From assembly GCA_021846045.1 (NCBI GenBank), contig JAJZCM010000018.1, forward strand, positions 1-35,057: 35,057 nucleotides of DNA. The letters are read 5' to 3'. This document shows positions 15,284-22,809 of this stretch, in pieces. The position numbers were made by a program, and so were the translations under genes. The notes below the pieces were generated by a model. That model was not told where the DNA came from, ran no database searches, and worked only from the letters and a program-made list of their open reading frames with translations. Numbering within the stretch: the first letter of the stretch is position 1; each line of letters begins with the position of its first letter. This DNA is from a bacterium. GTDB lineage: Bacteria > Elusimicrobiota > Elusimicrobia > UBA1565 > UBA9628.

Positions 15284-16023
15284 GCTGCCGCCGCCCGCTT
15301 GAGAAAGAAGGCCTCAAAACTGTCAACCTCTTCAAAGGTCAAAACCGAACGCGGCTCCCCTGAGGCGAGGATTTTCCCATTCTCCATCAAATGAACCTGC
15401 CCACATCTTTCGGCTTCATCCATGTAAGAAGTGCTCGCAAGAATCAAGATTGGGCTGTGGGCGAGAAGGCGGTAGAGCAAACTCCAAAATTCCCGGCGGC
15501 TAATCGGGTCAACCCCCGTGGTCGGTTCATCTAAAAGCACAACGTCGGGCGAAGGAAGCAAAGCGCACATAAGTCCCAGTTTTTTGTACATTCCCCCTGA
15601 AAGCTTTCCGGCTGGACGCAAGACAAAGTTCTCCATTTCCGTGGCTTTGAGTAATTCCTGCCTGCGCTCTTGATAGCGCGCTCGCGGAATGTCATAGAGA
15701 ACACGAAAAAAATCTAAGTGTTCAGAAACCGAAAGATCGGAGTAGAGGCTCTGGGCCTGCGGCATATACGCGATGCGCGGACGAACCTCTTCAAACGGAA
15801 CCTGGACGCCTGCCCGTTTAAAAATCACCTCTCCGCGATTGGGCTTCAATAGCCCCACCAAAATCCGCATCAAGGTCGTTTTTCCAGCGCCATCGGGGCC
15901 GATGAGTCCGTGAAGAGTGGATGAAGACAAAACGCAATTTGCGCCATTTAAAGCCTGATTGGGGCCCAGGCACTTAAAAATTTCACGGATTTCAATTGAT
16001 ACGCCTTGCGGATTAGGGTCCAA
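15280..16023 (-). CDS. ABC exporter ATPase, first subunit
   Basis: 247 aa. Walker A GPDGAGKTT near residue 43, Q-loop YMPQAQSLY, canonical signature LSGGMYKKLGLM, Walker B DVVLLDEPTTGVDP. The H-loop position reads ASTSYMDEAE: Ser stands where the switch His normally is (compare THYMDEAE in its partner). This suggests one of the two nucleotide sites of the heterodimer is catalytically weak, as in asymmetric ABC exporters. Its start overlaps the adaptor gene by 11 bp. Confidence 0.92.
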   Translation of the reverse strand: MDPNPQGVSIEIREIFKCLGPNQALNGANCVLSSSTLHGLIGPDGAGKTTLMRILVGLLKPNRGEVIFKRAGVQVPFEEVRPRIAYMPQAQSLYSDLSVSEHLDFFRVLYDIPRARYQERRQELLKATEMENFVLRPAGKLSGGMYKKLGLMCALLPSPDVVLLDEPTTGVDPISRREFWSLLYRLLAHSPILILASTSYMDEAERCGQVHLMENGKILASGEPRSVLTFEEVDSFEAFFLKRAAAA

Positions 16024-17092
16024 GACGCACCTCGATGGGCATACCGGGTTTCAATATTTTATCCGGATTATCAAAGGCAACCTTGATGCCGTAAACCAAG
16101 CGCGTTCTCTCCTTTTGAGTTTGGACATTTTTAGGCGTGAATTCCGCTTCGGGACGGATAAACTCGATATGCCCTGAAAAAGCCCTCATGTTCATTTCCG
16201 GCAGATATCCACTCGCCTCTTCACCTATGGACAAACGGGCCAGCATGGGTTGAGGAACATAAACATAAGCATAAACCGAGCGCAAATCTGCTAAGGAAAG
16301 AATCACCGTTTGCGGACCGGCCATATCCCCAGGCTCAACAGGACGATAGAGGACGGTGCCGCTAATCGGAGAAGAAATCTTGCACCAATTAAGGTGAATC
16401 TCCGCTTCCTGGTAGCGGGCTTTGAGCGCGTCCAACTCCTCCTGGGTGGCCGAACCCTGCTCGAATAACAGTTGCCCCCGGTTATAGTTTTTTTGAGCGA
16501 GATCAAACTCGGTCTGGATATCCCCGCAAGAAAGCGTCGCGACCAATTGCCCCTTTTCAACGACCGCTCCTTCGCGGGGGAATATTTCTGCGACTCTGGC
16601 CATGATGCGAGGAGCTACGCGCACCTCCACCGCCTCGATCGTTCCGGAATAAAGAAAATCTTTCTTTTCCTCAAGTCCCAGGTAGTTTTTGATCTTTTCC
16701 AGAATCGACGGCGAAGATTTCTCTTCTTCCGGAAGATCGCCAACGGCATCCTTGGTATTTAAGGGCCGCATCTCCTCCAATGACTGGTTCGCGGGTTTTT
16801 CCCCGGATTCAAGCATGCGCGCTTTGTTAAAGGACTCTTGGGAGCGATTTAAGTCTCCTTGGCACAATAAAATATTTCCCAATAGAACGTAGCCCTCCTC
16901 AAAGCGCGGATTCTGGCGGATGAAAGGAATTAAATCCAACAAAGCCGCCGAGTAATTTTGAATCTTGTAGAAATTTCGCGCTTCCTGATAGAGAGGATCC
17001 TGCCCAAGGAGTTGCTCATTTTCCTGAGCTTGGACCGCAACAAAAGCCGTCCCTAAAACAAGGCACAGAAACGCCCCAGCGGCTTTTTGCAT
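16013..17092 (-). CDS. Periplasmic adaptor (HlyD/RND-MFP type) with N-terminal TPR region
   Basis: 359 aa from the ATG at 17092, which gives a proper signal peptide (AAGAFLCLVLGTAFVAVQA). Residues ~30-105 look like tetratricopeptide repeats (YQEARNFYKIQNYSAALLDL, later GYVLLGNILLCQGDLNRSQ). Residues ~150-355 are a membrane-fusion protein: APRIMARVAEIFPREGAVVEKGQLVATL (lipoyl half), a short helical hairpin, then ISSPISGTVLYRPVEPGD (second lipoyl half) and a beta-barrel ending LKPGMPIEVRLGP. A TPR module ahead of an HlyD core is unusual. A longer frame upstream reads into the insertion sequence and is not real. It is the first gene of the exporter operon; no TolC-like gene is in view. Confidence 0.85.
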   Translation of the reverse strand: MQKAAGAFLCLVLGTAFVAVQAQENEQLLGQDPLYQEARNFYKIQNYSAALLDLIPFIRQNPRFEEGYVLLGNILLCQGDLNRSQESFNKARMLESGEKPANQSLEEMRPLNTKDAVGDLPEEEKSSPSILEKIKNYLGLEEKKDFLYSGTIEAVEVRVAPRIMARVAEIFPREGAVVEKGQLVATLSCGDIQTEFDLAQKNYNRGQLLFEQGSATQEELDALKARYQEAEIHLNWCKISSPISGTVLYRPVEPGDMAGPQTVILSLADLRSVYAYVYVPQPMLARLSIGEEASGYLPEMNMRAFSGHIEFIRPEAEFTPKNVQTQKERTRLVYGIKVAFDNPDKILKPGMPIEVRLGP

Positions 17093-17098
17093 AACACT

Positions 17099-17104
17099 AG
17101 GATA
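17099..17104 (-). promoter_or_regulatory. -10 box of the exporter operon
   Basis: TATCCT on the minus strand, exactly 6 nt before the adaptor ATG at 17092, with no Shine-Dalgarno. Its -35 position (about 17122-17127) falls at the inferred insertion-sequence boundary, so the insertion may have replaced the original upstream promoter sequence. Confidence 0.4.
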
Positions 17105-17126
17105 GCCAAAGACTGTTAAATTTTCA

Positions 17127-17145
17127 TGACACGCGAAACGTGTCA
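17127..17145. repeat. 19-bp inverted repeat at the insertion-sequence left end
   Basis: Perfect 7-bp arms TGACACG and CGTGTCA around CGAAA, 34 bp upstream of the exporter adaptor ATG. It has the form of a repressor operator (for example of the TetR type that controls YbhGFSR-like exporters). It also coincides with the position expected for the outer end of the insertion sequence, so it may belong to the element instead. Confidence 0.5.
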
Positions 17146-17262
17146 ACTCATTTGAAAATGTTACCGAAAAGGTCATAGGCCGTTTTATCGTTTTGTTGTC
17201 CTTATTTTTCTTTTTTGCTTCTTTTTTCTTTGTGAAAAGAATGTGAAAAGGGGTGGATAAGA

Positions 17263-18558
17263 TCACCACGTTTGAAGCCTGCGCTCCTTTCCATAAAGTC
17301 GTTTTGAACGCGCCACCTCCGGGGACCAGCCCGTGGATTTTGAACCCGACCTCAACCACGGGTTCCAGCGCGCTCCCACCGGTCTTGGGGGAGGCAGCGG
17401 CTGGACCGGCGTCTTGGACGCTAGGGAGTAGATCCTCTTTAACTTGATGTCAATAATCCTCGACAACTCAAAGGGATCCAAACGCTTGCGCAGTTCAACG
17501 AGTTGGGCCACTTTCTGAGTCCGCCCGCCTTTGCAGGCGACGAGGCGATCCAGCGGAGTCTGCGACTTATCGAACACGCGATGGGACTTCGAGCCTCGCC
17601 TCACCGTCTTGATGAGTTTGACCGAAGGCTCAAAGAGATTCTGAAATAAGCGCAGTTCGTTTCGGTAAAGGTCGTTTAAGGCCTCGACCGCTTGAGAGCT
17701 GTCATAGCGCAGCCACCCCACCCATTTGCGAACATGCGTTTTATTCTTCTGCTCGATGTGAGCCTGATCGTCTTTCTTGTAAGGTCTTGAGCGCGTCATT
17801 AAGATGCGGCGCTCCCTACAGTATTCTTGAATGACTCTGTTGATGAATTCGCTGCCGTTGTCAAGGTCAATTCCCAAAATGTCAAAGGGAGAATCTTCGT
17901 CCATCTCTTTGAAGGATTTTGACACCTCGGCCTCGCTTTTCCCCATCATGGCTCGCCTCTCCACCCACTGCGTCAGGATCGATGTTCTGTTGAGGGTTTG
18001 GGCAAAGAGACCCGAAGCGCTCAGACCGGAATGGCTGACCGTATCGGCTTCGGTCCATCCAGGCTCGCATACGTCCCTAAACTCGGTCCGTATCGGAATT
18101 TGATGCCTGAGCAGATAGGAGCTTTTCTTGGTCTTGCCGTAGATATGCTTTTTCAGTTCGAGCTTTTTGGCCTTAAGTCTGCGGTCGATGGTCGCGGGAC
18201 TGATGCGGTCCAACAGTTCCAGTTCTTGCGGACTTAACTTGAAACGCCGCCCAAGAGATTCCCGCCACAAGGGGATGGCCGCCTTGAGGTTCCAAGACCA
18301 TAAATAATTGCTCGCCCGCCACATCGCTTCAACCGCTTCCATCACCCTGTATCCGTAGACAATCCGCCGCCCGCGGGCTTTAATCGGCCGAACCTTCCCA
18401 GGCGCAGGACCGTTCAGAAGCCTGATCGCCGATTTGTGATGGCATTTGTAAACTGCACAAAACTCCTTGAGTAACTCGCCCTTCGCTTTCTTCCCGACCA
18501 CCTTGTGATACCGAAGATACATCTCTTTCATGTATTCCCACCTCGCATTGGTACTCAT
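17263..18558 (-). CDS. Transposase with rve-type DDE domain
   Basis: 431 aa from the ATG at 18558, which has a strong Shine-Dalgarno (GGGAGG, 8-9 nt upstream); the longer frame from 18663 starts in the terminal repeat. An N-terminal helix-turn-helix-like region (MSTNARWEYMKEMYLRYHKV) precedes an RNase H-fold integrase domain: EADTVSHSG (first Asp), GIDLDNGSEFIN (second Asp) and KKDDQAHIEQKN (Glu). The HVEQKN-like segment followed by HVRKWVGWLRYD is typical of a large group of COG2801-related IS transposases; I cannot fix the IS family by eye. The frame looks intact. It lies antiparallel to the kdsD-like gene. Confidence 0.9.
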   Translation of the reverse strand: MSTNARWEYMKEMYLRYHKVVGKKAKGELLKEFCAVYKCHHKSAIRLLNGPAPGKVRPIKARGRRIVYGYRVMEAVEAMWRASNYLWSWNLKAAIPLWRESLGRRFKLSPQELELLDRISPATIDRRLKAKKLELKKHIYGKTKKSSYLLRHQIPIRTEFRDVCEPGWTEADTVSHSGLSASGLFAQTLNRTSILTQWVERRAMMGKSEAEVSKSFKEMDEDSPFDILGIDLDNGSEFINRVIQEYCRERRILMTRSRPYKKDDQAHIEQKNKTHVRKWVGWLRYDSSQAVEALNDLYRNELRLFQNLFEPSVKLIKTVRRGSKSHRVFDKSQTPLDRLVACKGGRTQKVAQLVELRKRLDPFELSRIIDIKLKRIYSLASKTPVQPLPPPRPVGARWNPWLRSGSKSTGWSPEVARSKRLYGKERRLQTW

Positions 18559-18710
18559 CCGCGCTACCTCCCGATCCCCAACGGGGACCTTCGGAGAATA
18601 GTATAACCCCTCCTTTTTTCGGTAACATCTTGGATGAGTTGACCGATAACCCTTCGGTAACATTTAGCATGATTTGATGCGCGAAAAAGACTCAACCTTT
18701 TTTAAATTGC

Positions 18711-18716
18711 TAAAAT
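18711..18716 (+). promoter_or_regulatory. -10 box for the KdsD-type gene
   Basis: TAAAAT exactly 6 nt before the GTG start at 18723; there is no Shine-Dalgarno and no clear -35. It lies about 50 bp outside the insertion sequence's right end. Confidence 0.5.
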
Positions 18717-18722
18717 GAACAA

Positions 18723-19703
18723 GTGAGGAAAATCTCTGAGAGCGCCGCTAAAAAAGAAATAGAGCGCACGCTCAAAATCGAAGCCGACGCGATTCTCAAA
18801 GCCCGGAAATCGGTGGGGCCTGAATATTTCAAGGCTTTGTCGCTTTTGCTCGGCTGCAAGGGAAAAGTGATTTTCATGGGCGTTGGAAAGTCGGGCCTCA
18901 TCGCTCAAAAAATAGCGGCGACGTTTTCTTCAACCGGAACCCCGGGGATGTTTCTCGATCCCACGGAAGCCAAACACGGCGGTATCGGCTTTATTCAAAA
19001 GCAGGATTTAATCGTCTGCCTAGGGAAATCGGGAGAATCTGAGGAATTAAACGAGCTTTTGCCGGCGCTCAAATCCCTTGGAGTTTCCATCATCGCCATT
19101 ACCGCCAATGCTTCTTCCACTCTCGCAAGAAATTCGAAAGCTGTCGTCATAACCCCAATCCGCGAAGAAGCCTGCCCGCTTAATTTGGCGCCGACGGCGT
19201 CGACCACCGCCGCCTTGGCGGTCGGGGACGCCTTGGCGATCGCCTTGATGAAGGCGCGAAACTTCGGCCCCAAGAGTTTCGCCCAAAATCATCCGGCTGG
19301 GCGAATTGGGAAAAGGCTTCATGGGTTGGTCAAAGACGTCATGCGCTCGGGAGACGCCAACCCGGTCGTCTATGCAGAATGGCCGCTTCGGCGCGCGCTC
19401 GTTGAGATTACGCGCCTTCAAGCCGGCGCGGCTTCGGTCCGAGATTTACATGGGAATTTTGTTGGGCTCATCACCGATTACGACATTCGCATCGCGCTCG
19501 AGAAGAAAAAAGACATCCTTGATTTGCCGGTCCGCAAAATCATGAACTCTCGCCCGACTTTTGTCTCCTCCGATAGTTCTATCTTTAAGGCTATAGCCGT
19601 CATGGAAAACAGGCGCAACCCTTTCAACGTTCTTCCCGTCGTGGATAAAGGACGCCCGGTCGGCCTTATCCAAGTTCACGATTTAAGAGCCCGCGGCCTT
19701 TAA
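18723..19703 (+). CDS. kdsD: D-arabinose-5-phosphate isomerase, KpsF/GutQ family
   Basis: 326 aa, the usual length. A SIS domain at ~30-170 (VIFMGVGKSGLIAQKIAATF, LGKSGESEELNELLP) is followed by two CBS domains at ~205-325. The enzyme interconverts ribulose-5-phosphate and arabinose-5-phosphate, the first step to Kdo for lipopolysaccharide, which points to a Gram-negative envelope. The loop usually reading HGDLG is HGGIG here; the active-site His is kept but the Asp is replaced. The start is GTG with a -10 box 6 nt before it, so probably leaderless. The 3' end overlaps the convergent inositol-phosphatase gene by 21 bp. Confidence 0.92.
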   Translation: MRKISESAAKKEIERTLKIEADAILKARKSVGPEYFKALSLLLGCKGKVIFMGVGKSGLIAQKIAATFSSTGTPGMFLDPTEAKHGGIGFIQKQDLIVCLGKSGESEELNELLPALKSLGVSIIAITANASSTLARNSKAVVITPIREEACPLNLAPTASTTAALAVGDALAIALMKARNFGPKSFAQNHPAGRIGKRLHGLVKDVMRSGDANPVVYAEWPLRRALVEITRLQAGAASVRDLHGNFVGLITDYDIRIALEKKKDILDLPVRKIMNSRPTFVSSDSSIFKAIAVMENRRNPFNVLPVVDKGRPVGLIQVHDLRARGL

Positions 19704-20516
19704 GTCTTTGGGGAACTTAAGCCCCTTAAAAAATGAGAGCATTTCGGAATGAATGCGGCCATTACTAGCCAAGGTTTGAGGGCCGAACACACTGGGGCGT
19801 GACCAGCGCTTCCCGCTAAAATCAGTCACGCGGCCTCCGGCTTCCTCGACTAAAAGCCAGCCGGCCGCCACATCCCAGGGGTTTAAGCGAAACTCCCAAA
19901 AGCCATCCGCTCGCCCACAGGCAATCCACGCCAGATCAAGAGCGGCGCTTCCGCTGCGGCGAATATCATGGGACGCGAGAAGAAATTTTCTCAATCGTTC
20001 CACGTAAAAATGAGAATGTCGGTGGCGATCATAAGCAAAACCGGTGATAAGCAAAGACTCTCTCAATAACTTGGTCTTTGAAACGGAAATCTTTTTTCCG
20101 TTAAGAAAAGCCCCTCGGTTTTTCTCGGCAATAAAACGCTCGCCTCTAAAAGGGTCCTCGACTCCGCCCAAAATGGGTTTATCCTTAAACAATAGGGCGA
20201 TGGAAACGCAGGAAGCTGGGTATCCATGGGCGTAATTGGTTGTCCCATCGAGAGGATCAATCACCCAGCGAAAAGGAGAACCCGTATTCCGAACGGCGTT
20301 TTCCTCCGCTTGATAGTCGTGTAAGGGCGCAAGACGGGCAATCACCGACAAAATAGCTTTTTGACTGAGAATATCCGCCTCTGTCACCAAGTTCGCGCGC
20401 CCTTTATAACGAATGGAGACGTGCAAGAATTTTTTCTTTAAGACCTTGGCTCCCGCTGACAAGGCTTTGAGAAGAACCCCTTGATAACGAGCGATTTCAT
20501 TTTTTGAAATTTTCAC
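19683..20516 (-). CDS. suhB: Inositol monophosphatase family phosphatase
   Basis: 277 aa from the GTG at 20516, which has an AGGGG Shine-Dalgarno at suitable distance; a longer frame from 20570 would overlap hemD by 74 bp. Metal-binding motifs are AEENA near 90, WVIDPLDGTTNYAHGYP near 105 and NPWDVAAGWLLVEEAGG near 220. These Mg-dependent, Li-sensitive phosphatases act on inositol-1-phosphate and related phosphates, including NADP and fructose bisphosphate in some species, so the substrate is open. The start overlaps the hemD stop by 20 bp. Confidence 0.88.
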   Translation of the reverse strand: MKISKNEIARYQGVLLKALSAGAKVLKKKFLHVSIRYKGRANLVTEADILSQKAILSVIARLAPLHDYQAEENAVRNTGSPFRWVIDPLDGTTNYAHGYPASCVSIALLFKDKPILGGVEDPFRGERFIAEKNRGAFLNGKKISVSKTKLLRESLLITGFAYDRHRHSHFYVERLRKFLLASHDIRRSGSAALDLAWIACGRADGFWEFRLNPWDVAAGWLLVEEAGGRVTDFSGKRWSRPSVFGPQTLASNGRIHSEMLSFFKGLKFPKDLKAAGS

Positions 20517-21300
20517 CTGTATCCCCTTTGCGCAAAACTTTTTTGAGGGCTTTAATGAGGCCGCCCTCATCCGGACTTTGAGACTTAACGCCGTTAATTC
20601 CGTAAGCGGCCATGACCTCCGCCGTCACTCCTCCAATGCAAACCCCCGGAACTTCCGAAAATAATTTTCTGGATTTCATAAGGCCAAAGGCCTTCACGAA
20701 TTCCTTAACCGAACGCCCTGAAGTGAAAATAACGGCGTCAAAATCATTTTTTGACATCCGCTGAATCTTTTCCAAAGATTTCTTGTTAGGTAAAACTTGA
20801 TAAACGGTGGGAACACGGACCGTCGCCCCCCGTTTTCTCAGCGTCCGAGGGAGAATTTCCCGGGCTGCCGCAGCTCTGGGAATCAGAATTTTAAGCCCTC
20901 TAACGTTTCTGAGTTCTTCTAAAAGCCCCTCGGCGCGAAATTCTCGCGCCATACGGATTTTTCCAAATCCGGCGGCTTTGAGGGCTTTTGCGGTCTGAGG
21001 CCCGATCGCATAGAGAATCTTGGGATTTAAAAGTCGAATCTTAAGCGTTTGTGCCCGCTCTAAATAAAACTTGACCGCCAACGCGCTGGTGAAAACAACG
21101 ATATCAAACTCGTTCCATTTTTTGAGAGACTCATCGATCGAGCGAAAAGTTTTGGAAGAAACGATCCGCGTCAACGGAAAAACTATGGGCCGCGCCCCCA
21201 ATGCCTTTAATTTTTCAGCAAGGGTGGATGATTTTTCCTCCGGACGAGTGATTAATATTTTTTTACCCGCAAAGGCCGGGTTTCGATTGAAAGTTATCAT
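20497..21300 (-). CDS. hemD: Uroporphyrinogen-III synthase
   Basis: 267 aa with the two-lobed HemD pattern: GKKILITRPEEKSSTLAEKLKALGA at residues 12-36, IVVFTSALAVKFYL near 68, AIGPQTAKALKAAG near 95, then FDAVIFTSGRSVKEFV near 185 and CIGGVTAEVMAAYG near 225. It closes and isomerises hydroxymethylbilane to uroporphyrinogen III in heme and corrinoid synthesis. Sequence is poorly conserved in this family, but the motifs are in order. No other hem gene is in the window. It begins directly after the glpK stop and overlaps the phosphatase gene. Confidence 0.85.
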   Translation of the reverse strand: MITFNRNPAFAGKKILITRPEEKSSTLAEKLKALGARPIVFPLTRIVSSKTFRSIDESLKKWNEFDIVVFTSALAVKFYLERAQTLKIRLLNPKILYAIGPQTAKALKAAGFGKIRMAREFRAEGLLEELRNVRGLKILIPRAAAAREILPRTLRKRGATVRVPTVYQVLPNKKSLEKIQRMSKNDFDAVIFTSGRSVKEFVKAFGLMKSRKLFSEVPGVCIGGVTAEVMAAYGINGVKSQSPDEGGLIKALKKVLRKGDTGENFKK

Positions 21301-22803
21301 CTAAAGGCGGGAACGCCCAATGGCCTGATGCCAAATTTTAAGACGTTCTTCTCTTTCTTTTGCGCTTAAGACGGGAATAAATTCCTTTTCTTTATTCCAA
21401 TTTTTTTTAATCTCCGCTAAATTTTTCCAAAACCCCACGCCTAACCCAGCCATGAAAGCCGCGCCCAATGCCGTCGTCTCGATGATCTTCGGACGATAAA
21501 GCCGAAGCCCGGCATAATCAGCCTGAATTTGCATCAAAAGATCATTCTCAGAAGCCCCTCCGTCGACTCTTAAGACATTGATCGGACGCTTAAAGTCTTT
21601 GGCCATCGCCCGCAAAATATCAACGTTTTGAAGGGCGATTCCTTCCAAGGTCGCCCGTGCAATATGCCCACGCTGAGTTCCCCTCGTCAAACCGCAGAGA
21701 AGCCCGCGAACTTCAGGCTTCCAATAGGGCGCCCCCAAACCGGCTAAAGCCGGCACGAACTGAACGCCCCCGTTGTCTGAAACGGAAGAAGCAAGCCCTT
21801 CAACTTCCGAAGAAGAACGAATAATTTTAAGCCCGTCTCGCAGCCATTGAACGGCCGCGCCGCAAATAAAAGCCCCACCTTCAAGGGCGTAGCTTGGGCG
21901 TCCGTTTAAATAAAGGGCCAGGGTAGTCACATTTCCCCATCGGCTCAAGACTGGAGTTTGTCCGGTATGAAGCAAGATAAAACTGCCGGTCCCAAAGGTG
22001 CATTTAACATCCCCTGAGAATGTCCCCCCTTGTCCAAACAGCGCCGCCTGCTGATCTCCCGCCATTCCGGCAATAGGAATTCCATCTGGAAGATGCGGCA
22101 TGTTTTTAGTCAAGCCCAAGATGCCCACATTTGGGCTGATCTCGGGCAGAACTTTCATCGGAACGCCTAAAACAGAGCACAACCGGCTGTCCCATCGAAG
22201 CGTTTTAAGATTCATCAAAAGCGTGCGGGAGGCGTTAGTCGCGTCGGTTTTGTGAACTTGCCCACCGGTTAATTTCCACAGCAGAAAAGAATCAATGGTG
22301 CCAAAGGCGATATCCCCTTTTTGAGCGCGCGTCAAAACCCCGGGGACATGGTCTAATATCCAGCGTATTTTGGTTCCCGAAAAATAAGGGTCCAGAAAAA
22401 GCCCGGTCTTTTGGTGGAACAATTTCTCCCGCCCCGCTTTTTTAAGAGAAGCGCACAGAGGGGCGGTTCTGCGGTCTTGCCACACAATCGCCGGATAAAC
22501 CGCGCGCCCGCTTTTGCGCTCCCAGAGCAACGTCGTCTCGCGTTGATTGGTTAGCCCAATGGCGGCAACTTGAAATGCCGAAATTTTCGCTTCTTTAAGG
22601 GCTTGAGAGATTCCCTTTAAGACGGAATTCCAAATATCATCGGGGTCATGCTCAACCCAGCCGGGTTTGGGAAAATACTGCTTAAATTCATGAGTAACCT
22701 TGGCAAGAAGGCTCGCCTTAGAGTCGACAACGATGACGGTTGTCCCGGTCGTTCCTTGATCAACGGAAAGAATAAATTTCGGCGAAGCAGGGACTGTCCC
22801 CAT
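21301..22803 (-). CDS. glpK: Glycerol kinase
   Basis: 500 aa, standard length for the FGGY kinase GlpK. ILSVDQGTTGTTVIVVD at the N-terminus binds phosphate; NQRETTLLWERKSG and PAIVWQDRRTA are glycerol-kinase hallmarks; FGTGSFILLHTG and LEGGAFICGAAVQWLRDGL form the second domain; DGGASENDLLMQIQAD lies near 420. It makes glycerol-3-phosphate from glycerol and ATP. No glpF, glpD or glpR is adjacent. The start ATG follows AGGAA and lies 6 nt after the upstream stop, so it shares that gene's transcript. Confidence 0.95.
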   Translation of the reverse strand: MGTVPASPKFILSVDQGTTGTTVIVVDSKASLLAKVTHEFKQYFPKPGWVEHDPDDIWNSVLKGISQALKEAKISAFQVAAIGLTNQRETTLLWERKSGRAVYPAIVWQDRRTAPLCASLKKAGREKLFHQKTGLFLDPYFSGTKIRWILDHVPGVLTRAQKGDIAFGTIDSFLLWKLTGGQVHKTDATNASRTLLMNLKTLRWDSRLCSVLGVPMKVLPEISPNVGILGLTKNMPHLPDGIPIAGMAGDQQAALFGQGGTFSGDVKCTFGTGSFILLHTGQTPVLSRWGNVTTLALYLNGRPSYALEGGAFICGAAVQWLRDGLKIIRSSSEVEGLASSVSDNGGVQFVPALAGLGAPYWKPEVRGLLCGLTRGTQRGHIARATLEGIALQNVDILRAMAKDFKRPINVLRVDGGASENDLLMQIQADYAGLRLYRPKIIETTALGAAFMAGLGVGFWKNLAEIKKNWNKEKEFIPVLSAKEREERLKIWHQAIGRSRL

Positions 22804-22809
22804 TTCCTG

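Larger units (their letters stand above)
17127..18662 (-). mobile_element. Insertion sequence with subterminal repeats, DDE integrase type
   Basis: The right end read inward is TGTTACCGAA, then GTCAACTCAT (18634-18643), then TGTTACCGAAAA (18616-18627). The left end read inward is TGACACGCGAA (17127), then GTCAACTCAT (17142-17151), then TGTTACCGAAAA (17159-17170). The ordered boxes at both ends indicate transposase-binding sites and place the ends at TG...CA. No clear target-site duplication is visible. An alternative left end is 17156, using the 13-bp match AAATGTTACCGAA. The element lies between the kdsD-like gene and the exporter operon. Confidence 0.75.

Noticed and set aside
16013-17359. 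Adaptor protein starting at 17359
   Set aside because: The extension translates insertion-sequence DNA and the inverted repeat; the ATG at 17092 gives a signal peptide and sits behind a -10 box.
17263-18663. Transposase start at 18663
   Set aside because: That start lies inside the terminal repeat, while the ATG at 18558 has a strong Shine-Dalgarno.
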